Assembly (NCBI GenBank): GCA_030144725.1
Contig: JASKMD010000003.1
Coordinates: 14,590,496 to 14,654,495, forward strand
Source of the DNA: Haematococcus lacustris
Taxonomy: Eukaryota > Chlorophyta > Chlorophyceae > Chlamydomonadales > Haematococcaceae
Direction of reading: 5' to 3'
DNA: 64,000 bases
Below the pieces are notes generated by a model. The model was not told where the DNA came from. It saw nothing but the letters and a program-made list of their open reading frames with translations, and ran no database searches. The stretch's first letter is position 1; each line of letters begins with the position of its first letter. Below, one piece after another: positions 56,201-64,000 of the stretch. The position numbers and the translations under genes were made by a program.

Positions 56201-56360
56201 TAGCTTTGGGGTGTGTGGACCGCTGTGTTTGGGTGGGGTGCTTGGGGCTCGTGTATGGGGGAACCTTGTTTTCTAGTAGTCTTCTCTTATCGTCTTTTCT
56301 TTAGTGTCACACTCTCTCTTGTAATGCTCCTCCATAAAAAAAAAAAAAAATTAAAAAAAA
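53220..56360 (+). mobile_element. 5'-truncated L1-like LINE, GC-rich, with poly(A) tail
   Basis: The open frame runs to a TAG at 55837-55839. It starts in the thumb region after the RT active site (LNLLGRVQVAQQCLASKSIY, then ICVMPRGEGGVGLPDL, both typical of algal L1 elements). A long linker has an Arg/Gly-rich tract and ends with a C-x2-C-x5-H... C zinc-binding module (CRFCQPGHLETLTHAFLTC) and a Trp-rich segment. A 3' UTR of about 500 bp, GT-rich near its end, precedes the poly(A) at 56335-56360. 5' truncation is the usual result of incomplete target-primed reverse transcription. Confidence 0.88.
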
Positions 56361-56498
56361 CACCTGAGGGTCCAGCTGCAGGTGAGCCCAGGGGCCCAAG
56401 AGCCACTCCTCCTTAGGCCAGGTGCCAGGCCCCTCGTCAGCTGGGTCGGCAGCCTGCCCTCCCGCCCCGCCCCCTCCTCCCCTACGCCCTCCACCCTC
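56361..56498 (-). repeat. Inverted copy of an internal LINE segment
   Basis: CACCTGAGGGTCCAGCTGCA onward is the reverse complement of about 54425-54562 within the preceding LINE frame, placed directly after its poly(A) tail. Ends near CCCTCCACCCTCAC, after which sequence becomes unique and AT-richer. Confidence 0.85.
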
Positions 56499-56599
56499 AC
56501 AATTCTGGTTTGAAATTTCAACGCAAAATTCCGCAGCACCGATACGCGCTTAAGACATCCTGATAGCAGGGCGTTAACAAGCACGCGAGGAGCAGCAGA

Positions 56600-59248
56600 A
56601 TGAGCGTGGTATCGCAAAACCCGACTTGTGAACAGCGAGCAGTACAGGCAATGGAGAACAACGGTAAGCCCAGGAGACGGCTTATCGGTATCCTAACCTG
56701 TCTCTGGCTGCTGTGCGCGTGTTGGTGCTGGGGTGCGGCAAGCTTGGGTGGCACAAGTGGCCACCTAGCCCCGCACTTGTCAGGCCAACACGGCGCCGTT
56801 GAGGGTTCGCCTCACGGTAGCTACGCAAGCAGTTTTGGCCCTTGGCCAGCGTTGACCCAATCTACGTTCCCAATTCTCTATCCTACGGATACCCACAACT
56901 ACTGGAACAAGAAGGGCCATGCCCCGGTTATTAACACTACATTCTTGCTGCCAAGATGCCAACACGTCTCTAACGTACCTCGCGACATCCATGTACAGAT
57001 AACACGGTGGCGGACTCTACGGATGGACACACACCCTTGCTTGCAAGCTAACGAAAGACACGGCCCACCACTGTACCACCTTCTAGCCCCGCCAGACCTG
57101 CCCTCCCACCTGCCAACACAGACTGCTGCAGCCCACACAGACATGCAATCCACACATGCTGAAACGCAGAATGACAAGAGACTAACTGCCCAGCCCTACC
57201 ACCACCTGCAAGCCCTTGCTGCCGCAGCTTTGCGTGACCCGCCAGCCATGCAGGCCGGCATAAGACATGGCGCTCAGCCTTACCACCACCTGCCAGACCT
57301 GCTTGCCACAGCCTGGCAGGACCAGCCAGCCACAACAGAGATGCCAACTACTCATGTTGACATGCAGGCCGGCATAAGACATGGCGCTCAGCCTTACCAC
57401 CACCTGCCAGACCTGCTTGCCACAGCCTGCCAGGACCAGCCAGCCACAACTGAGATGCCAACTACCCATGTTGACATGCAGGCCGGCATAAGACATTGCG
57501 CTCAGCCTTACCACCACCTGCCAGACCTGCTTGCCACAGCCTGGCAGGACCAGTCAGCCACTACAGAGATGCCAACTACTCATGTTGACATGCAGGCCGG
57601 CATAAGATATGGCGCTCAGCCTTACCACCACCTGCCAGACCTGCTTGCCACAGCCTGGCAGGACCAGTCAGCCACTACAGAGATGCCAACTACTCATGTT
57701 GACATGCAGGCCGGCATAAGATATGGCGCTCAGCCTTACCACCACCTGCCAGACCTGCTTGCCACAGCCTGCCAGGACCAGCCAGCCACAACAGAGATGC
57801 CAACTACTCATGTTGACATGCAGGCCGGCATAAGACATGGCGCTCAGCCTTACCACCACCTGCCAGACCTGCTTGCCACAGCCTGCCAGGACCAGCCAGC
57901 CACAACTGAGATGCCATCGACTCATGTTGACATGCAGGCCGGCATAACACATGGCGCTCAGCCTTACCACCACCTGCCAGACCTGCTTGCCACAGCCTGG
58001 CAGGACCAGCCAGCCGCTACAGAGATGCCAACTACTCATGTTGACATGCAGGCCGGCATAAGACATGGCGCTCAGCCTTACCACCACCTACCAGACCTGC
58101 TTGCCACAGCCTGCCAGGACCAGCCAGCCACAACTGAGATGCCAACTACCCATGTTGACATGCAGGCCGGCATAAGACATTGCGCTCAGCCTTACCACCA
58201 CCTGCCAGACCTGCTTGCCACAGCCTGGCAGGACCAGTCAGCCACTACAGAGATGCCAACTACTCATGTTGACATGCAGGCCGGCATAAGATATGGCGCT
58301 CAGCCTTACCACCACCTGCCAGACCTGCTTGCCACAGCCTGCCAGGACCAGCCAGCCACAACAGAGATGCCAACTACTCATGTTGACATGCAGGCCGGCA
58401 TAAGACATGGCGCTCAGCCTTACCACCACCTGCCAGACCTGCTTGCCACAGCCTGCCAGGACCAGCCAGCCCCCAGGTTTACCCCCAACCAGTACTGGTT
58501 TACCCCCAACCAGTACTGGTTTATTCCCAACCAGTACTGGTTTATTCCCAACCAGTACTGGTTTATTCCCAACCAGTACTGGTTAATTCCTAACCAGTAC
58601 TGGTTTATTCCCAACCAGTACTGGTTTATTCCCAACCAGTACTGGTTTATTCCCAACCAGTACTGGTTTACCCCCAACCAGTACTGGTATATTCCCAACC
58701 AGTACTGGTGTATTCCCAACCAGTACTGGTTTATTCCCATCCAGTACTGGTTTATTCCCAACCAGTACTGGTTTACCCCCAACCAGTACTGGTATATTCC
58801 CAACCAGTACTGGTTTATTCCCAACCAGTACTGGTTTACCCCCAACCAGTACTGGTTTATTCCCAACCAGTACTGGTTTATTCCCAACCAGTACTGGTTT
58901 ATTCCCAACCAGTACTGGTTTATTCCTAACCAGTACTGGTTTATTCCCAACCAGTACTGGTTTATTCCCAACCAGTACTGGTTTACCCCAACCAGTACAG
59001 GTATATTCCCAACCAGTACTGGTTTATTCCCAACCAGTACTGGTTTATTTCACACCAAACCAGTACTGGTTCACACCCCCCCCCCCAATTTAACAAATTT
59101 ACAAAAATTCAACCAGTACTGGTTCACCCCAGCCAGTACTGGTTCACCCCCAACCAGTACTGGTTCACACCAAACCAGTACTGGTTGGTGGTCAGCCAGT
59201 ACTGGTTCACACCAAACCAGTACTGGTTCACACCCCCCCCCAAAATAA
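56600..59248 (+). CDS. 882-codon tandem-repeat protein candidate, membrane-anchored or secreted
   Basis: ATG at 56600. Residues 1-27 are polar/basic, about 28-48 hydrophobic (LIGILTCLWLLCACWCWGAA), a plausible signal anchor or signal peptide. Residues about 50-216 are non-repetitive and rich in His, Pro, Thr (NYWNKKGHAPVINTTF). Then eleven 38-residue units (MQAGIRHGAQPYHHLPDLLA, then TAWQDQPATTEMPTTHVD) from 114-bp repeats, then about 27 heptads NQYWFIP from 21-bp repeats. Both repeat lengths are multiples of three, so the frame stays open easily; the minus strand is also open over much of it. Substitutions among the 38-mers are few and conservative. No known domain. It could be a cell-wall or extracellular-matrix type protein, or not a gene at all. 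Confidence 0.45.
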   Translation: MSVVSQNPTCEQRAVQAMENNGKPRRRLIGILTCLWLLCACWCWGAASLGGTSGHLAPHLSGQHGAVEGSPHGSYASSFGPWPALTQSTFPILYPTDTHNYWNKKGHAPVINTTFLLPRCQHVSNVPRDIHVQITRWRTLRMDTHPCLQANERHGPPLYHLLAPPDLPSHLPTQTAAAHTDMQSTHAETQNDKRLTAQPYHHLQALAAAALRDPPAMQAGIRHGAQPYHHLPDLLATAWQDQPATTEMPTTHVDMQAGIRHGAQPYHHLPDLLATACQDQPATTEMPTTHVDMQAGIRHCAQPYHHLPDLLATAWQDQSATTEMPTTHVDMQAGIRYGAQPYHHLPDLLATAWQDQSATTEMPTTHVDMQAGIRYGAQPYHHLPDLLATACQDQPATTEMPTTHVDMQAGIRHGAQPYHHLPDLLATACQDQPATTEMPSTHVDMQAGITHGAQPYHHLPDLLATAWQDQPAATEMPTTHVDMQAGIRHGAQPYHHLPDLLATACQDQPATTEMPTTHVDMQAGIRHCAQPYHHLPDLLATAWQDQSATTEMPTTHVDMQAGIRYGAQPYHHLPDLLATACQDQPATTEMPTTHVDMQAGIRHGAQPYHHLPDLLATACQDQPAPRFTPNQYWFTPNQYWFIPNQYWFIPNQYWFIPNQYWLIPNQYWFIPNQYWFIPNQYWFIPNQYWFTPNQYWYIPNQYWCIPNQYWFIPIQYWFIPNQYWFTPNQYWYIPNQYWFIPNQYWFTPNQYWFIPNQYWFIPNQYWFIPNQYWFIPNQYWFIPNQYWFIPNQYWFTPTSTGIFPTSTGLFPTSTGLFHTKPVLVHTPPPNLTNLQKFNQYWFTPASTGSPPTSTGSHQTSTGWWSASTGSHQTSTGSHPPPK
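57248..58488. repeat. 114-bp tandem repeat, eleven units, with 684-bp higher-order duplication
   Basis: Units start at 57248, 57362, 57476, 57590, 57704, 57818, 57932, 58046, 58160, 58274 and 58388, each at exactly 114 bp. The variants CATTGCGCT and GATATGGCGCT recur in the same order at 57476/57590 and 58160/58274, so six units (684 bp) were duplicated as a block. Confidence 0.95.
58489..59060. repeat. Satellite A: 21-bp units around CCAGTACTGG
   Basis: About 27 units of CCAGTACTGGTTTATTCCCA plus A, with variants in the spacer (TTTACCCCCAA, TATATTCCCAA). The 10-bp palindrome CCAGTACTGG is unchanged in all but a handful of units. Confidence 0.95.
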
Positions 59249-59430
59249 AATAATTACAAAAATTTAACCAGTACTGGTTCACCCCAGCCAGTACTGGCTA
59301 ACCTCCAACCAGTATTGGCTGACACCCAACCAGTATTGGCTGACCCCCAACTTGTACTGGCTGGCCCCCAACCAGTACTGGCTGGCCCCCAACCAGTACT
59401 GGCTGGCCCCCAACCAGTACTGGCTGACCG
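59086..59430. repeat. Satellite B: CCAGTACTGG with other spacers
   Basis: The same palindrome with spacers TTCACCCCAG, TTCACACCAAA and CTGGCCCCCAA. Two copies of a larger block starting with a C9-10 run and an AT-rich AATTTAACAAATTTAC-like stretch are at about 59075 and 59230. Confidence 0.93.
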
Positions 59431-60060
59431 CAGGAGCTTGGTGGCAGGGGGCCAGCAGCGGCAGCAGGGGGGCAGGGGGGCAGCATCAGCAGCAGCAGCA
59501 GGGGGGGCAGCAGTGGCAGCAGCAGCAGGGGGCAGGGGGGCAGCAGCAACGAGAGGGCAGGGGTAGCTGTGTGACCCCCTCAAGTGCTGAAGGGCTGGGT
59601 AAAGGGCTGAAGGAAGGGGCTTGCTCGGAAACGGTTACCAAGCTGGAGATTATTACACGTTGGGATAGAGCCGTTGGATGTACTTACACGTGATACTGAG
59701 CTGCAGATGTTGCAAGGTATACTGAGTACATATCACCATGAGGACAACATTCTATATTCACAATGTTACGTAGTATACAGCGCCGTACAACCAACCCCCT
59801 CCACAACCTCATGGGCTGGTTGTCCTAAGTCAATGCCCTCTTATATATAGGGACCAACGACCTTGATGTAATGAAGGTACTCGTCCATGCTCCAGCCCCT
59901 GCAAAGTGACACAGAGTCAACTTACATGCAATGCTCTACTGTACTCAATGACTACAATGCATGACACACATTACTGGCTGGCATAACACACAGCACTGGC
60001 TGGCAACCAACACTGGCTGGCAACCAGCACTGGCTGGCAACCAACACTGACTAACAATCA
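59431..60060. other. Spacer between satellites
   Basis: CAG/GGGGGCAG repeats to about 59560, then some 400 bp of unique DNA without a visible gene, then degenerate AACACTGGCTGGCAACCA units leading into satellite C. Confidence 0.5.
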
Positions 60061-60063
60061 GGC

Positions 60064-61045
60064 TGACCAGTACTGGCTGGCTGGCTGTGACCAGTACTGG
60101 CTGGCTGTGACCAGTACTGGCTGGCTGGCTGTGACCAGTACTGGCTGGCTGGCTGTGACCAGTACTGGCTGGCTGGCTGTGACCAGTACTGGCTGGCTGT
60201 GACCAGTACTGGCTGGCTGGCTATGACCAGTACTAGCTGGCTGTGACCAGTACTGGCTGGCTGTGACCAATACTGGCTGGCTGTGACCAGTACTAGCTGG
60301 CTGTGACCAGTACTGGCTGGCTGGCTGTGACCAGTACTGGCTGGCTGGCTGTGACCAGTACTGGCTGGCTGGCTGTGACCAGTACTGGCTGGCTGACCAG
60401 TACTGGCTGGCTGGCTGTGACCAGTACCGGCTGGCTGACCAAAACTGGCTGGCTGGCTGTGACCAGTACTGGCTGGCTGACCAGTACTGGCTGGCTGGCT
60501 GTGACCAGTACTGGCTGGCTGTGACCAGTACTGGCTGGCTGGCTGTGACCAGTACTGGCTGGCTGGCTGTGACCAGTACTAGCTGGCTGTGACCAGTACT
60601 GGCTGGCTGTGACCAATACTGGCTGGCTGTGACCAGTACTAGCTGGCTGTGACCAGTACTGGCTGGCTGGCTGTGACCAGTACTGGCTGGCTGACCAGTA
60701 CTGGCTGGCTGGCTGGCTGTGACCAGTACTGGCTGGCTGGCTGTGACCAGTACTGGCTGGCTGACCAGTACTGGCTGGCTGGCTGTGACCAGTACTAGCT
60801 GGCTGTGACCAGTACTGGCTGGCTGTGACCAATACTGGCTGGCTGTGACCAGTACTAGCTGGCTGTGACCAGTACTGGCTGGCTGGCTGTGACCAGTACT
60901 GGCTGGCTGACCAGTACTGGCTGGCTGGCTGGCTGTGACCAGTACTGGCTGGCTGGCTGTGACCAGTACTGGCTGGCTGACCAGTACTGGCTGGCTGGCT
61001 GGCTGTGACCAGTACTGGCTGGCTGGCTGTGACCAGTACTGGCTG
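60064..61045. repeat. Satellite C: CCAGTACTGG with GGCT-based spacers
   Basis: About 48 palindromes separated by CTGGCTGTGA, CTGGCTGGCTGTGA or CTGGCTGA, giving steps of mostly 18, 20, 24 and 28 bp that differ by the tetranucleotide GGCT. Rare palindrome variants: CCAGTACTAG, CCAATACTGG, CCAGTACCGG. Larger blocks repeat in order, for example 60240-60400, 60540-60700 and 60780-60920. Confidence 0.95.
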
Positions 61046-61197
61046 GGGCAGTAACAGCAGGGGGGTAGGGGGGCAGGGGGGCTGCAGCAGCAGACAGTAG
61101 GCAGCAGATAGTAGGCGCAACCAGCGCTGGTGCCCCCCCATTCAGCAGCAGGGTTACAGCAGCAGCAGCAGCAGCAGGGGGGCAAGGTGGTAGGGGG

Positions 61198-61228
<31 letters not shown>

Positions 61229-61329
61229 GGGGGCAGCAACAGCAGTAGGGGGGCAGCAGCAGCAGTAGGGGGGCAGCAGCAGCAGCAGCAGCAGCAGGGG
61301 GGCAGGGGGGCAGCAGCAGCAGTGGGGGG

Positions 61330-61360
<31 letters not shown>

Positions 61361-61476
61361 TAGGGGGGCAGGGGGGCTGCAGCAGCAGGGGTTCAGGGGG
61401 GCTGCAGCAGCAGGGGGGCAGGGGGGATGCAGCAGCAGCAGCAACAGGGGGGCAGGGGGGCTGCAGCAGCAGTGGG

Positions 61477-61516
<40 letters not shown>

Positions 61517-61690
61517 TAGGGGGGCAGGGGGACTGCAGCAGCAGCAGCAGGGGGGCTGCACCAGCAGTGGGGGGGCAGCAGCAGCAGCAGGAGTAGGGGG
61601 GCAGGGGGGCTGCAGCAGCAGGGGGGCAGGGGGGCGGCAGCAGCAGAACAGCAGCAGGGGCAGCAGCAGGGGGGCAGTAGAAGCAGCAGC
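61046..61690. repeat. CAG / GGGGGGCAG compound repeat
   Basis: Alternating CAG runs and G6 runs, G-quadruplex-prone on the plus strand. Minus-strand frames (poly-Pro/Ala/Leu) are artefacts of the repeat. Confidence 0.92.
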
Positions 61691-63060
61691 AGGGGCACCG
61701 GCGGGGTGGTGTGGGGAGGGGTGATTGGGTGGGGTGGTGTGGGGATTGCAGGTTGGGCGCTGCGTGTTGGCCACTTACCGGTAGCCACCAGCAACCAGGG
61801 AGCGAAAGGGTAGGGAAGAAGGGGGAAGAGGGAGCTTGTGTGTGGAGGGGGGTGGGAAGGGGGTGGTAGTGATGCCACGGTGCCAAGGTATGTTGGTGAA
61901 GGTATGCTCTTGGCTGATGGGAAGGGTAGGGAAGGGATGGCAGATGGCTGCGATGTCAGGGGGTACAAGGCGAGGGGGAGGGGGGAAGTAGGAAAGGAGG
62001 GTGGAGTAGGAGGGTGGGGTGGGGTGGGGTGGGGGAGGGGGGGAAGAGAAAGGAGAAGGGGAAAGGTTGGGTATTACGATTTACCATCAGCCCTGCAGCG
62101 AACACAGTGTGTGGTAGTGGTTAGGCTGGGTGATAATGGACACTGAGAGGCAAGGCCGAACCACTCACCGTTAACGCCATGTTGCTCCATGCCGCACCAT
62201 GTTGGCTCTTACCTTGGTCTCACCTTTGTGATGCGGGAGGTTGCGTAGTGTTATTAGAGGTGGTGGTGTGGGGGAGGGCTGGAGGGATAGGGGTGGTTGA
62301 GGTGGGGGCTGCGATGCCACGTCAAATGAAGGGTGCGAGAGGGAAAGGGGGTTGAGAAGCATGGAAGGGAGTGGGAGGGAGAGGGGGAAGGGAGGGGGTG
62401 GTGGTGGTGGTGGGAAGAGGGTGGGTGGGTGAGAGGTGACGGGGAGAGGGGAAGCGGGGGTTGGGGAGAAGAAGAAGTGGGATTGGTGGGATAGGGTAGG
62501 GAAGGGTGAAGGAGGCAGGGGGCAGGAGTATAGGCGTCAGACCTGCAGCAAGCAAGGAGCGTACTTACAGTGAGGCTAGCAAAACATCTAAGGAAGCTAG
62601 GTGCATGACGGAGGCTAGGTTCAGGAGCGGGGCCACTCACCGCTTGCTCCCTGATCCTCCATGCTCCTCCATGCTTCATCCTCGTTGGCTCCTACCTTGG
62701 TCTGACCTTTGTAGTGGGACGGGCTGCAATGGAGAGGGTACGGGGTGATGAAAGGGGGGGGGGGAGGGAGAGAGGGTAAGGGAGGGAAGTGCGGGGGAGG
62801 GGGGGAGGAAGGGGAGTGAAAGGGGAAGGAGGGTAAAGGGATGTGGACCTGCGGCAAGGAGGTGACAGGTTGTCAAAGGAGGAGCAATGAATGGTGGGTA
62901 CAAGATGCACTCACCGAGTTTGATGCACAAGGGGCAGGGAAGATGGGCTCGGAGATGGTGGGTACATGTCAAAGGCAAAAAGATGGGTCGCTGCATGTGA
63001 AACGGTGCATCACCTCGCAACGCATTGGCTACGCGCAAAGCGTGGCGAGTTAATGCCCGT
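61691..63060. other. G-rich low-complexity region with duplicated 80-bp motif
   Basis: GGGGTGGG- and GGGAGG-type DNA. A segment around 62180-62240 (ACCTTGGTCTCACCTTTGTG) recurs, diverged, at 62640-62730 (ACCTTGGTCTGACCTTTGTA). On the minus strand both read as GETKV/GQTKV-type short frames bordered by splice-like signals. No gene can be assembled. Confidence 0.45.
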
Positions 63061-64000
63061 GTGTTATCGCGCAACGCGTGGCTACGGATCTCCAGGTTGC
63101 GAGATTGGCTAGGAGATTGGCTGGCCGCTACGTGAGATGTGGCTGCCTGGCCGACTGTGGCTGCCTGGCTGTGATGTGGCGATGTTGCGTGGTCTGCTGG
63201 CTCAGTGGCCGCCTGGCTACCTAGCCTGTCTACCGAATTGAGGGCAGGGGCTACCGAATTGAGGGCGTGAAGGGCGGCACGAACGGCACGAACGGCACGA
63301 ACGGCAGATCGGCTTGCATGTTAGACATGAAATATGAAAAACTAACATCCGCCCAGTACGCGGCGTAGTCACCTAGCCTCGATCCTGCTAGGAACGTAGC
63401 CGCAGCTAGTGCCAGCTAGAAGGTCAGCCTTGAGGATAAGCAGCCTAGAAACTCAGCCTCGCAGCCTTGCAGCCACACTGCCCCTAATTCGCGTCCCGCA
63501 TCTAGGTAGCCAGGCGCCTTGCAACCAGCCTCGCAGCCTCGCAGTCATGCTCGAAGCTCAGCTCGCTCCCAGCCACATCGCAGCTAGCTAGCTAGCTCAG
63601 ACACACAAGGTAGTTTCAGCTAGCGTTGCAGCCATTTCCATTTCCATTTCCATAACGCAGCCAACCTCGAAGCTAGGCGTACAGCCATTTACGTAGCTAG
63701 CTCAGCCCAGCAGTCATGCCCGAAGAATTGAGGGCGTGAAGGGCGACACGAATTGAGGGCTACACAACCTCGCAAAGTCGCAGCCACGCAAGAAGCCAAC
63801 GTAGCCAGCCTAGCAACGCAGCGACACACTACGAGCAAGCCGCGCCGTCATCCATGCAAACCATGCGAAGTTGTCAAGGTGAGTGGCTATCCCTGTGCAG
63901 GTATGTGGCTCCCTCTACTTAGCTTAACCACTGGCGTGCCTTTTGTGCTGCTGTAGGATTAATGGTCTTGCCTCTTCCCTTTGCCACCACCACCTCCAAG
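63061..64000. other. Short-repeat region at the window end
   Basis: Many overlapping short repeats: GAATTGAGGGCGTGAAGGGC at about 63245 and 63725, ACGGCACGA x4 at 63277-63305, TTTCCA x3 near 63637, CTCGCAGCC and GCTAGCTAGCTC motifs. I see no coding sequence. Confidence 0.5.

Noticed and set aside
58489..58971. Minus-strand frame of GINQYWL heptads
   Set aside because: Consequence of the palindrome: both strands read nearly the same. No unique flanking coding sequence on that strand.
59086..61045. CRISPR-like appearance of short palindromic repeats
   Set aside because: Spacers are themselves repeats, repeat length is only 10 bp, no cas genes exist here and the context is eukaryotic. It is satellite DNA.
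60058..61886. Minus-strand frames rich in Pro/Ala/Cys/Leu with SQPASQYW repeats
   Set aside because: Translations of satellite C and of CAG/G6 compound repeats in several overlapping frames.

Overview
This is a nuclear genomic window from a green alga, most likely a chlamydomonadalean (volvocine-grade) species. Several repeat-family proteins look like those I know from Haematococcus, but the genus is an inference. The evidence is short GC-rich exons with phase-consistent GT-AG (and two GC-AG) introns packed with microsatellites, poly-Ser/Gln/Ala coding runs, plant-type proteins (ferredoxin-dependent glutamate synthase, protein-only RNase P, a plastid fibrillin), and a dense load of transposons and satellites. 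A run of 500 N (5566-6065) marks a scaffold gap.

Layout. (1) 251-5486, minus: ten C-terminal-half exons of ferredoxin-dependent GOGAT, cut on one side by the gap and on the other by the window start. (2) 6399-8018, minus: an alpha/beta hydrolase gene whose 3' end is lost in the gap, head-to-head with a compact six-exon gene (8135-11144, plus) encoding an unrecognised 144-residue basic protein. (3) 11.9-13.3 kb: a dispersed repeat followed by a broken RuvC-type (TnpB/Fanzor-like) gene. (4) 14136-20180, plus: a type II membrane glycosyltransferase of the core-2/I-branching (GT14-like) family; one intron holds 79 perfect CCCCTA units. (5) 20755-27043, minus: protein-only RNase P (PRORP). (6) 27.3-31.0 kb: repeats, a 30-bp minisatellite and a second RuvC-element remnant. 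(7) 31662-32663, plus: the first half of a PAP/fibrillin gene, interrupted by a GGGGGA array and a mobile-element cluster. (8) 32839-38709: the most interesting block. A near-complete but disabled Fanzor-like gene (RuvC D, E and D all visible) has two extra tandem copies of its 3' end. A 2279-bp DNA transposon with 16-bp terminal inverted repeats and a GGTGT target duplication sits exactly at a unit junction. (9) 39.2-41.9 kb, minus: two open reading frames that may be parts of a DNA-transposon gene. (10) 42.4-42.8 kb: a third RuvC-element remnant abutting a copy of the transposon end. (11) 45.0-49.5 kb, minus: a Gln/Pro/Ala-rich protein of unknown role. (12) 49.8-56.5 kb, plus: two non-LTR retrotransposons, one with an intact 952-codon reverse transcriptase frame and one GC-rich, 5'-truncated, partly duplicated and poly(A)-tailed. 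(13) 56.6-61.7 kb: an 882-codon frame made mostly of 114-bp and 21-bp repeats, leading into satellites all built on the palindrome CCAGTACTGG. (14) 61.7-64 kb: short-repeat DNA with no gene I can support.

The host genes (nitrogen assimilation, tRNA 5' processing, glycosylation, plastid lipid structures) do not form a functional cluster. The unifying theme is mobile DNA: at least four loci derived from TnpB/Fanzor-type RNA-guided-nuclease relatives, a newly delimited inverted-repeat transposon, and satellite DNA with a strictly kept palindromic core.
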